Origin: DATLMR01 sp035634255 | GTDB lineage: Bacteria > Acidobacteriota > Blastocatellia > UBA7656 | Length of the DNA: 23,080 nucleotides | Direction of reading: 5' to 3' | Assembly: GCA_035634255.1 (NCBI GenBank) | Contig: DASQDI010000016.1 | Span: 1 to 23,080, forward strand | In this document: piece by piece, positions 7,230 through 14,428 of the stretch | Numbering within the stretch: position 1 is the stretch's first letter | Layout: every line of letters starts with the position of its first letter | Notes under the pieces: model-generated | The model's input: only the letters and a program-made list of their open reading frames with translations | The model's database searches: none | Told to the model about the DNA's origin: nothing | Program-made: the position numbers and the translations under genes

Positions 7230-7811
7230 ATGTACTCCTCCCGAGAAGCTTTCCGCGGTATGCACGTCAAGGGCGGGTTGCTGCGAGCGCGCTTCCTTTT
7301 CGTGGCGCTCAATCACGGCCCCGAAGTCTGGTCAAGAATCACGGCGAATCTGCCGGAGGAAGACCGCTCGGCGCTCAAGGACGTAATCATAGATAACTGG
7401 TACGAACTCGCCCTGCTCGACGACGTGGACCGCGCGATAGCCGACGAGTTGAAGGGGAGCCCCGAAGAAGTCTTCGAAGCTCTGGGAGAGTTTTCCGCGA
7501 CATCGAGCCTTTCGGGGCCTTACAGCAGCCTGCTCAACCCGGACATCCACAGCTTCCTGAAGCAGTCGGCGCTGATCCACCACGCTTATCAGGACTTCGG
7601 GGAGGCGGCCTACGAGTCGTTGAGCGATACGAGCGGGTTGCTGACGATAAAGTACGACACCGCGCCGCCCGTGAGCTTTTGCACGAGCGGGACCGCGTAC
7701 TTCCGCCATGCCATCGAGCTTTGCGGCGCGCGCGCGGCGCGCATCACTCACACCCGGTGCAGCGGGCGCGGCGATTCCGTGTGCGAGTTCTACATCACCT
7801 GGCAGCCTTGA
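7230..7811 (+). CDS. V4R / DUF2378-like sensory protein
   Basis: A 193-residue cytoplasmic protein. The N-terminal half, KGGLLRARFLFVALNHGPEV through DNWYELALLDDVDRAIADEL, resembles the helical part of DUF2378 (TIGR02265) and heme-NO-binding-like proteins. The C-terminal end, FRHAIELCGARAARITHTRC then SGRGDSVCEFYITW, has the pattern of V4R (4-vinyl reductase) small-molecule-binding domains, with the two conserved cysteines near the end. Such domains usually sense hydrocarbons, lipids or heme-bound gases; no output domain is fused here. ATG 7230 is the first start after the promoter; no strong ribosome site is visible. The ligase-like gene follows 32 nt later, so they are probably co-transcribed. 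Confidence 0.75.
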   Translation: MYSSREAFRGMHVKGGLLRARFLFVALNHGPEVWSRITANLPEEDRSALKDVIIDNWYELALLDDVDRAIADELKGSPEEVFEALGEFSATSSLSGPYSSLLNPDIHSFLKQSALIHHAYQDFGEAAYESLSDTSGLLTIKYDTAPPVSFCTSGTAYFRHAIELCGARAARITHTRCSGRGDSVCEFYITWQP

Positions 7812-7843
7812 ACCGCCGAATCGCGCCGCCCCTTCCGACCTTC

Positions 7844-10015
7844 ATGACTTCACCGAGAGCGAACAAAGGCGGCGTGCTCGATCAGCCCGAAAGCCGGGCC
7901 GCGGCCGCGGTTTACTGTTCGGTCCTTCTGCTCCTTCTTTTCGTCCCTCTCGTTTTCAGCACTGCGATCCACCGGTTTTATGCCCTGCCTAAATTCCTCC
8001 TGTTATTAACGGGCTCGGCGGTCACCATGACTTTGCTGGCCCCGGCCTGGGCGGCTCGCGCGCGTCGGGGTGACCAGCCCGCAGCTCTTTTTACGCCGAG
8101 CCATTCGGTGTGGCTCGGCCTCTACCTTTCGGCCATCGCGGTCTCCACGTTTTTCGGCGTCGCCCCGTTCGCGTCACTGTTCGGGAGCTTCGACAATCAG
8201 ATGGGCCTGCTTACGCACGCCTGCTTCCTCGTTTGCTTCGTAGGGCTGGTAATCGGAGTAAATCGCGACCTCGGAAGATGGCGAACGCTGCTCGCGTGCA
8301 TGAGTCTTTCGGGGGCGCTTGCGGCGGCTTATGCGTGGGCGCAGTTCTTCGGCTTCGATCCTTTCGTGTCGCCGCGCCTGTACACTTACGGCTTCGCCGG
8401 AGAGATCATAACCCGCGTCGCGAGCACTCTCGGCCATGCGAATTATCTTGGGAATTTTCTACTTTATACCGCGCCCATTAGCGCGGCCTTCGCGTTCGCC
8501 GCGGCCGGGCGGTTTCGCGCCCTCGCCCTGATCTCGACGGCGCTTCCGGTCGGCGCGGTGGTGATGAGCGGAACACGCGGGGCATGGATCGGGCTCGCGG
8601 CCGGCGCAGTCGCGTTCGCGATTCTGGAATCTCGCGGCATCCTTACGGGCCTTCGACCCGGCTCGAGGCGGTCTCTGGTTTACGCGGCGTTATCGCTCGC
8701 GGCCGTGATCGCATCGACTTTAATCATCGCCTCGGGGCCGTCTGCGCGGAGTATAGCGGCGCGCGCGCGAATGTCTACGTCGGAGGCGATGAGCGGAGCG
8801 GGGCGCACGATATTATGGAGAGACTCTCTGAAGATGGTCCCGGCCTATGCGGTCATCGGCTGCGGACCCGAGGGCTTTCGCAAAGCGTTCCTCGCCTACC
8901 GCTCCGAAGAGCTTTCACGCCTCGCTCCGAGGATCAACAACGAAAGCTCACACAGCTCTTACCTCGACGCCGCCATCTCCTACGGGCTGGCGGGTGCGAC
9001 CGGGTACCTCGCGGTCATCACTTCGACCTTCGTTCTAATATTTCGGGCACGCCGGCGCGCCGGGGACGCGGGCACCCGAGTCCTGCTCTCCGGGCTGGCG
9101 GCCGCCTTCGTTTCGGCGCTCGCGCACAAATTTTTCATCTTCGATCAGATACCGACCGGGCTCTACTTTTTCTCTGTCGTGGCGCTCGCGCAGGCGAGTA
9201 TTAACGTCACGCGCGATCAGAGAACGGACGAGAAGAGAAGCATACCTCGCGGGGCTATGAAGCGCGGGGTTTTCGGGTGGGCCGGCTTCGTCGCGGGGTG
9301 CGCGGTCTTGGCGGCGGCGCTGTGGTATTCGTACGCCGTCTGGCAGGCGGACGTGGCGATTAAAAAAGTCTTTTCGTCGGCCGCTGCGGCTGACGTGAGG
9401 TCGGTGATGTATTACCGGGAGCGCGCGACCGGAGGCCCCGACCCTCCGGGCGACTATGATTTCCAATTCGCTCGCGCCCTGACCACCTGCATCGAGCGCA
9501 TGGAGGATCAGAGTGAAGAAAGCCCGGCGCGGCGCGAGGCGGTAGAGTCGGCAATCGCGCACGCGCGCAAATCGGTCGCGCATTCGCTCACGCCGAATTC
9601 CGGCTACTTATTGCTCGCGTCCATCAGCCTCCTCGAAGGGGACCGGGAGGGGCTTCGCGCTTACTCGGCCGAAGCGCTTCGTCTGGACCCCAATTACTTC
9701 GTGTCGCACTGGCTTATGGCGGAGTCGCACCTGTCGGATGGGGACCGCGAGCGGGCGATCCGCGAGGCGCGGGCGGCTCTGGGTCTCAACCCCGCGTCGC
9801 TCGAAGCGAAGCTCACCCTGGACCGCGCCGAAGGCCGGGCGGGGCGGAGGGAGGCCGTCGAAGCCCTGCTCGAAGAAGGCCGCGCGCTCGCGCGGGAGGG
9901 CAGGATTCGGAAGGCCCGCCAGACCTTTATCCGCGCGCTCCGCAACTCGAACGGCCCCTGCCCCGATTGCCAGAAGGCGCTTGAGGAACTGGACGCGGGA
10001 GTCATTAAAGAGTAA
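7844..10015 (+). CDS. O-antigen ligase/polymerase-family membrane protein with C-terminal TPRs
   Basis: A 723-residue protein. Residues ~20-560 hold about a dozen hydrophobic segments (for example VYCSVLLLLLFVPLVF and LALISTALPVGAVVM). Wzy_C/O-antigen-ligase motifs are visible: GHANYLGNFL (197-206), SGTRGAWIGL (242-251), RTILWRDSLKMV (321-332), and SSHSSYLDAAISYGLAG (368-384), with the periplasmic His at H370. After the last membrane segment (FVAGCAVLAAALWYSYAVW) comes a soluble TPR-like tail (ALRLDPNYFVSHWLMAESHL, RAALGLNPASLEAKL, ARQTFIRALRNS). Members join or polymerise glycans, or glycosylate proteins, at the periplasmic face. ATG 7844 is used because upstream codons overlap the V4R gene. 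No glycan genes flank it, so the acceptor is unknown. Confidence 0.85.
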   Translation: MTSPRANKGGVLDQPESRAAAAVYCSVLLLLLFVPLVFSTAIHRFYALPKFLLLLTGSAVTMTLLAPAWAARARRGDQPAALFTPSHSVWLGLYLSAIAVSTFFGVAPFASLFGSFDNQMGLLTHACFLVCFVGLVIGVNRDLGRWRTLLACMSLSGALAAAYAWAQFFGFDPFVSPRLYTYGFAGEIITRVASTLGHANYLGNFLLYTAPISAAFAFAAAGRFRALALISTALPVGAVVMSGTRGAWIGLAAGAVAFAILESRGILTGLRPGSRRSLVYAALSLAAVIASTLIIASGPSARSIAARARMSTSEAMSGAGRTILWRDSLKMVPAYAVIGCGPEGFRKAFLAYRSEELSRLAPRINNESSHSSYLDAAISYGLAGATGYLAVITSTFVLIFRARRRAGDAGTRVLLSGLAAAFVSALAHKFFIFDQIPTGLYFFSVVALAQASINVTRDQRTDEKRSIPRGAMKRGVFGWAGFVAGCAVLAAALWYSYAVWQADVAIKKVFSSAAAADVRSVMYYRERATGGPDPPGDYDFQFARALTTCIERMEDQSEESPARREAVESAIAHARKSVAHSLTPNSGYLLLASISLLEGDREGLRAYSAEALRLDPNYFVSHWLMAESHLSDGDRERAIREARAALGLNPASLEAKLTLDRAEGRAGRREAVEALLEEGRALAREGRIRKARQTFIRALRNSNGPCPDCQKALEELDAGVIKE

Positions 10016-10026
10016 GGCCCGCGCTC

Positions 10027-10059
10027 CGTTCATCATTCGAAGCCCGCTTCATAAAATCC
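10027..10059 (+). repeat. 33-bp direct repeat, copy 2
   Basis: Same orientation and 32/33 identical to 7083-7115, 2944 bp away. It begins 11 nt after the stop codon of the ligase-like gene. Similarity stops abruptly on the right side, just before the AATTGGC operator region. Confidence 0.85.
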
Positions 10060-10078
10060 AATTTATCGGATCGCCCCG

Positions 10079-10162
10079 AATTGGCTGGTTAGAATTGGCT
10101 GGTAATTGGTTCTTTACAGGGCCGACTTTTCGGCTAATATGGCATGGTCAGTTAAGCCAATT
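10079..10162 (+). promoter_or_regulatory. MocR promoter with repeated AATTGGC operators
   Basis: AATTGGCTGGT occurs twice in direct orientation (10079-10089 and 10093-10103), with a partial third AATTGGT (10104-10110). An inverted copy AGCCAATT lies at 10155-10162. Between them sit -35 TTTACA (10113-10118) and -10 TAATAT (10135-10140), 16 bp apart, and the spacer itself holds a perfect hairpin GCCGA-CTTT-TCGGC (10121-10134). AGGAG (10164-10168) precedes the GTG start by 10 nt. Direct repeats next to the promoter are known operators for MocR regulators such as GabR and PdxR, so autoregulation is likely. Confidence 0.7.
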
Positions 10163-10178
10163 TAGGAGCTAAAAGACT

Positions 10179-11693
10179 GTGCTCTTGGAGTTGAACCGCG
10201 AGAACCATGTCCCCCTTTACGCGCAGATCGTCTCGCAGGTGAGCGAGATGATAAGCAAAGGGACCCTCCGAGTGGGCGACAGGCTGCCCGCCAACCGGGA
10301 GCTTGCGAAACGGCTAGGGGTCAACCGAACGACCGTCTCGACCGCCTATGCGGAGCTTGCGGCCGACGGGCTCATCACCTCGCAGGTCGGGCGCGGCACG
10401 TTCATCAGCGGGGTCCCGGCGGCCGGGGCGCGCAGGGAAGAGCGCCCGCAGCCGGCGGCCATGCCGTGGGGCGCTCTGCTCTCGGACCAGAGGCGGGAGA
10501 ACTGGCTCGACGGCACTCTGGCGTACAGCCTTTCAGGACGCCACATATCTCTCGCTTACTCGCTCCCGTCGGCCGACCTCTTCCCCCTGGACGATTTCCG
10601 CAAGTGCGTTGACCGCGTGATGCGGAGGGAGGGCCGGAGCCTCCTTCAACTCGGCAGGAGCAGGGGCTACGAGCCTTTGCGGGAGCACCTGGCAACGCAG
10701 ATGGCGTTGATGGGGATCAAGACCGGGCCGGAAGAGATTCTCATAACTAACGGGTGCCAGCAGTCTTTAGACCTGATCCGCCAGATACTCGTGGGCCCGG
10801 ACGACGAGGTGGCGCTCGAAAACCCTACCTACCCCGGCGCGCTCGTGATCTTCTGCGGCTCGACGTCGAAGTTCATCAGCGTGCCCGTCACGGAGCAGGG
10901 GATGGACCTCGACGCGCTCGAAGACATTCTCTCGCAGCGCCGCCCCAAGCTCATCTACACGATACCGAGTTTTCACAACCCGACCGGGGCGACGATGGAC
11001 ATGCAGACGCGGAGGCGGTTGATCGAGCTGGCCACGAGGCACCGCGTCCCCATCGTCGAGGACGACATCTACCGCGAGATCAGGTACGAAGGCGCGATGC
11101 TCCCGCCGCTCAAGGCGCTCGACGAGTACGGCATCGTGATCTACATAAACAGCTTCTCGAAGGTGAGCTTCCCCGGACTGCGCGTCGGCTGGGTGGTCGC
11201 CCCGCGAATAGTGATAGACCACCTCAACAGGGCGAAGGAGCGCTCGGACCTGCACGCGAGCCTGATGACGCAGGCGGCCATCCATGAGTTCTCCCGGCAC
11301 GGGCTGCTCGCCAGGCACATCAAGCGCGTGAAGAGGGCCTACGCGGAGCGGCGCGATTGCATGCTCGAAGCCCTGGAAAAGCACTTCCCCGAAGAGGCCC
11401 GCTGGAACAGGCCCGAGGGCGGCATGGCCCTCTGGGTGCGCTTGCCCGAGCGCCTGAACGCGGGCCAGGTGCTTCTTCAGGCGGCCGAGCAGGGCGTGAC
11501 CTTCAGCCCCGGCGAGGCTTTCTATTGCAGCCTGCCCAGCCAGGACATGATGCGGCTCAGCTTCACGATGGCGAGCCCCCCGCTGATCCGGGAGGCGATC
11601 AAGCGGCTCGGGCGGGTCATCGAGGCAAGGATGTCGAGCCTCAGGAAACAGAGGAAGCTCCACGGGGCCGAAGCACTGAGGGCCCTCGTGTGA
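10179..11693 (+). CDS. MocR-type regulator (GntR DNA-binding plus PLP aminotransferase fold)
   Basis: A 504-residue PLP-dependent transcription factor. Residues 1-78 form a GntR winged helix (VPLYAQIVSQVSEMISKG, LPANRELAKRLGVNRTTVST, DGLITSQVGRGTFISG). Residues ~120-490 are a fold-type-I aminotransferase domain with ITNGCQQSLDLI, HNPTG (266-270), EDDIYREIRYEG (294-305) and SFSKVSFPGLRVGW, where K328 is the expected PLP lysine. Such proteins sense PLP or an amino-acid/amine adduct and switch a neighbouring operon. Start is GTG 10179 with AGGAG upstream. The Lrp-type gene begins 34 nt after its stop, and four more genes follow closely. The ligand is unknown; the decarboxylase at the operon end suggests an amino acid or its amine. 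Confidence 0.93.
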   Translation: MLLELNRENHVPLYAQIVSQVSEMISKGTLRVGDRLPANRELAKRLGVNRTTVSTAYAELAADGLITSQVGRGTFISGVPAAGARREERPQPAAMPWGALLSDQRRENWLDGTLAYSLSGRHISLAYSLPSADLFPLDDFRKCVDRVMRREGRSLLQLGRSRGYEPLREHLATQMALMGIKTGPEEILITNGCQQSLDLIRQILVGPDDEVALENPTYPGALVIFCGSTSKFISVPVTEQGMDLDALEDILSQRRPKLIYTIPSFHNPTGATMDMQTRRRLIELATRHRVPIVEDDIYREIRYEGAMLPPLKALDEYGIVIYINSFSKVSFPGLRVGWVVAPRIVIDHLNRAKERSDLHASLMTQAAIHEFSRHGLLARHIKRVKRAYAERRDCMLEALEKHFPEEARWNRPEGGMALWVRLPERLNAGQVLLQAAEQGVTFSPGEAFYCSLPSQDMMRLSFTMASPPLIREAIKRLGRVIEARMSSLRKQRKLHGAEALRALV

Positions 11694-11727
11694 CCCTCGC
11701 GTGATTTCGCCGGACGGAGTATTAAAG

Positions 11728-12219
11728 ATGACAGAAGATATTGATCGCGACACCGATAGAAAGATACTTTCTATAATTCAGGAGAACGCCCGGACCCCCG
11801 TCGCCGAGATCGCGCGGCGGACCGGCCTCGAACCCTCCGACGTCAGCGCGCGGGTCGAGGAGCTTGAGCGGCGCGGGATCATCCTTGGGTACCACGCGCA
11901 CCTGAGCCCTGAAGCGATTGGCTTCGGCCTGACCGCCTTCGTCTTCATCAGGACCGACTGGCACTCGGACGTGAGGGCCGTCGCCGAGAGCCTCGCGCGA
12001 ATCCCGGAAGCTCTTGAAGTCCACAGGATCGCGGGGGAGGACTGTTACGTCGTGAAGGTCCGCGCCGCGGGCGTCGAAGAGCTGGGCCGTCTGATCAGAG
12101 AAAAGTTCGACTGCATAGAAGCCGTCAGCTCGACGGGGACGACCGTCGTGCTCAAGACCGTTAAAGAGACGGCGGCGCTGCCGCTGGAAAAGCCCGCGCC
12201 CCTGCTGGCCATCGTGTAG
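11728..12219 (+). CDS. Lrp/AsnC-family transcriptional regulator
   Basis: A 163-residue protein. The N-terminus, IDRDTDRKILSIIQENARTP then VAEIARRTGLEPSDVSARVE and LERRGIILGYHAHLSPEAIG, is the classic Lrp/AsnC helix-turn-helix. The C-terminal half (LTAFVFIRTDW, ALEVHRIAGEDCYVVKVRA, LGRLIREKF, STGTTVVLKT) is the RAM/AsnC effector domain, usually binding an amino acid and driving octamer formation. ATG 11728 is chosen over GTG 11701 because GGAG (11716-11719) stands 8 nt before it and the family N-terminus starts there. Having an amino-acid-sensing Lrp protein directly behind a MocR regulator suggests dual control of the same operon. Confidence 0.92.
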   Translation: MTEDIDRDTDRKILSIIQENARTPVAEIARRTGLEPSDVSARVEELERRGIILGYHAHLSPEAIGFGLTAFVFIRTDWHSDVRAVAESLARIPEALEVHRIAGEDCYVVKVRAAGVEELGRLIREKFDCIEAVSSTGTTVVLKTVKETAALPLEKPAPLLAIV

Positions 12220-12265
12220 CAGGCGCGGGCGGCGGGTCCGGTTTATGACTCGGGAGAGGGTGAGA

Positions 12266-12748
12266 ATGGCTCAGCAATGGGAGCGGGGAGATTTCACGAT
12301 AAGCACGGACAAGTCGCGGCTCGACCTGGGGGTGATTCATGGCTTCCTCGACCGCTCCTACTGGGCCTCGGGGAGGTCGGTCGAGACGATTAAAAGGTCG
12401 ATTGAGAATTCGGTCGCGTTCGGAGTGTTCAAGGGTGAGCGGCAGGTCGGCTTCGCGCGAGTGATCACGGACTACGCGACCTTCGGCTGGATAGCCGACG
12501 TATTCATACTCGAAGAGTTTCAAGGGCAGGGCCTCGGGAAGTGGCTCACCGAAATTATTATCGCGCACCCGGACCTACAGGGCTTCCGCAGGTGGGTGCT
12601 CGCCACTAAAGACGCGCACGACCTCTATAAAAAGGTCGGGTTCGCCGCGCTCAAGCGGCCGGAGCGGTGGATGGAGCGCCACGATAAGACCAGCGCGGAG
12701 AGCCCCGATTACTGGGCTAACGATTCGGAAGGAGAGACGCCGGCCTGA
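12266..12748 (+). CDS. GNAT-family N-acetyltransferase
   Basis: A 160-residue acetyl-CoA-dependent transferase. The acetyl-CoA loop reads VFILEEFQGQGLGKWL (Q-x-x-G-x-G motif), followed by the helix LTEIIIAHPD. The family end WVLATKDAHDLYKKVGF is also clear. An earlier in-frame ATG at 12245 exists, but GAGAGGG lies just before ATG 12266, which I prefer. Spacing is 46 nt after the Lrp gene and 39 nt before the next gene, so it belongs to the operon. GNAT members acetylate amines, amino acids, antibiotics or proteins; in this context acetylation of an amine or amino acid is plausible but not shown. Confidence 0.88.
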   Translation: MAQQWERGDFTISTDKSRLDLGVIHGFLDRSYWASGRSVETIKRSIENSVAFGVFKGERQVGFARVITDYATFGWIADVFILEEFQGQGLGKWLTEIIIAHPDLQGFRRWVLATKDAHDLYKKVGFAALKRPERWMERHDKTSAESPDYWANDSEGETPA

Positions 12749-12787
12749 CGGTGGTCGGCCGGTCGAATACCAGCGGAGCGATATTTC

Positions 12788-13456
12788 ATGGAGAATTTAG
12801 CGCCCACCGGGCGGACCACTTTAAAGCGCCTGCCGAAGCGAGGCTTCTACGACCGCTCGGTCATCAACCAGATTCTCGACGAAGGGTTCATCTGTCACGT
12901 CGGCTTCGCGGTCGATGGCCAGCCCTTCGTAATCCCCACGGGCTACGCGCGCGTCGAAGACCGCCTCTACATTCACGGCTCGGCGGCGAGCCGCATGCTG
13001 CGCGCCCTGCAAAAAGAGATCGACGTCTGCCTCACCGTGACGCTCCTCGATGGGCTCGTGCTCGCGCGGTCGGCCTTCCATCATTCGATGAATTACAGGT
13101 CGGTCGTCGTGTTCGGCAAAGCCTCGGTCGTGAGTGAAGAGGCCGAGAAGATGGAGGCCCTGCGCGCGCTCTCTGAGCACATAATTCCGGGCCGCTGGGA
13201 CGAGGTGCGGGGCCCATCTCCCGAAGAGATGAAGGCGACGCTCGTGCTTGCCCTGCCCCTGTCGGAGGCGTCGGCCAAGGTTCGCACGGGGCCGCCTCTC
13301 GACGACGAGGAAGATTACGAGCTTTCCGTCTGGGCGGGGGAACTCCCCCTCAGAATGGTTGCGGGAACCCCGATAAACGACCCCCGGTTGCGACAAGGCG
13401 TAGAGCCGCCCGCCTGCGTGCGCGAGTACAAGCGCCCCGAAGGGCCTCTGATTTGA
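12788..13456 (+). CDS. PNPOx-like split-barrel flavin-binding protein
   Basis: A 222-residue protein of the pyridoxamine-5'-phosphate-oxidase-like FMN-binding superfamily (COG3467 type). Typical stretches are KRGFYDRSVINQILDEGFIC, HVGFAVDGQPFVIPTGYARV, LYIHGSAASRMLRAL, VCLTVTLLDGLVLARSAFHH, NYRSVVVFGKASVV and EDYELSVWAGELPL. This group is often found beside MocR-type regulators. It is not the classical PdxH, so activity on pyridoxamine phosphate should not be assumed. ATG 12788 has GGAG 9 nt upstream. The GNAT gene ends 39 nt before it and the exporter starts 45 nt after it. Confidence 0.88.
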   Translation: MENLAPTGRTTLKRLPKRGFYDRSVINQILDEGFICHVGFAVDGQPFVIPTGYARVEDRLYIHGSAASRMLRALQKEIDVCLTVTLLDGLVLARSAFHHSMNYRSVVVFGKASVVSEEAEKMEALRALSEHIIPGRWDEVRGPSPEEMKATLVLALPLSEASAKVRTGPPLDDEEDYELSVWAGELPLRMVAGTPINDPRLRQGVEPPACVREYKRPEGPLI

Positions 13457-13501
13457 GGCCCGCCGAAGTCATCGAAATGCTCGTGCGTTGGAGATAGGCT
13501 G

Positions 13502-14428
13502 ATGAGCGCTTCAGTGGTCATCGTGTTTTTAATCCTGAGCGTGATCTGGGGGTCGACGTGGCTCGTCATCAAGGTCGGGCTCGAAGATTTGCCGCCGCTG
13601 ACTTTCGCGGTCGCGCGGTTCGTCATAGCCGCCGCCCTGCTGTTCGGCGTCGTGCTCGTGCGGCGCGTGCCGCTCCCGCGCAACCGGAAAGACTGGACGC
13701 TGCTGGCCGTCACCGGCGTCCTGTCATTCACGATCAATTACGGCGCGGTCTTCTGGGGCGAGCAGCATGTCTCGTCGGGGCTCGCGGCGCTCCTGCAAGC
13801 GACCATCCCGGCCTTCGGCCTCGTCATCGCGCACTACTACCTCCCCGGCGAGCGGATGACCGTGATCAAGATCATCGGCGTGCTGCTCGGCATCGCGGGG
13901 GTCGGCCTGATCTTATCGAATCAGGTGAGCGATCACGGCATGCTCGCCCTGCTCGGGAGCGCGGTCATCGTGCTCGGGGCGTTCGCCGCCGCTTACGCTA
14001 ACGTCCTGGTGAAGGCGCGCGGGGGCCACCTCCACCCCGCAATGCTCGCATTCGGCCAGATGATCTTCGGCCTCGTCCCCCTGCTCGTGGCGGGGCTCGC
14101 CACCGAGGGGAACCCGGCGCATTTCAACTGGACCCCCAGGGCATGGCTGTCGGTCCTCTACCTGGCGGTGGTCGGCTCGTCTCTGGCCTTCATGCTCTAT
14201 TATTGGCTCGTTAAAAACATGGACGTGACCAAGACCATGCTGATCGCGCTCGTGACCCCTTTGATCGCGGTCGTGCTGGGGATGGCGGTGCTGGGCGAGA
14301 GCCTGACCTGGAGGATCGTGACGGGCGGCGCGGCCATCCTGTGCGGGATCGGCCTGATTACTTTAAGAAGCACGGCCCACGGCCTGACGAAAAACATGAT
14401 TAGAAAGATTCGCCATGCAGAAAACTGA
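13502..14428 (+). CDS. EamA/DMT-superfamily transporter
   Basis: A 308-residue inner-membrane protein with about ten hydrophobic segments in two EamA repeats: VIVFLILSVIWGSTWLVIKV... and, after a short loop, MLALLGSAVIVLGAFAAAYA... The signatures IWGSTWLVIK, LQATIPAF and GVLLGIAGVGLIL are typical of drug/metabolite exporters, which commonly export amino acids, amines or related metabolites. ATG 13502 has GGAG 8 nt upstream. Its last 14 bases overlap the start of the decarboxylase gene, suggesting translational coupling and a shared pathway: an exporter for the decarboxylase product or its precursor is a reasonable inference. Confidence 0.92.
   Translation: MSASVVIVFLILSVIWGSTWLVIKVGLEDLPPLTFAVARFVIAAALLFGVVLVRRVPLPRNRKDWTLLAVTGVLSFTINYGAVFWGEQHVSSGLAALLQATIPAFGLVIAHYYLPGERMTVIKIIGVLLGIAGVGLILSNQVSDHGMLALLGSAVIVLGAFAAAYANVLVKARGGHLHPAMLAFGQMIFGLVPLLVAGLATEGNPAHFNWTPRAWLSVLYLAVVGSSLAFMLYYWLVKNMDVTKTMLIALVTPLIAVVLGMAVLGESLTWRIVTGGAAILCGIGLITLRSTAHGLTKNMIRKIRHAEN

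Noticed and set aside
10767..11753. A 328-codon minus-strand frame opposite the MocR gene.
   Set aside because: Antisense shadow with no recognisable domain; it would also read against the operon.
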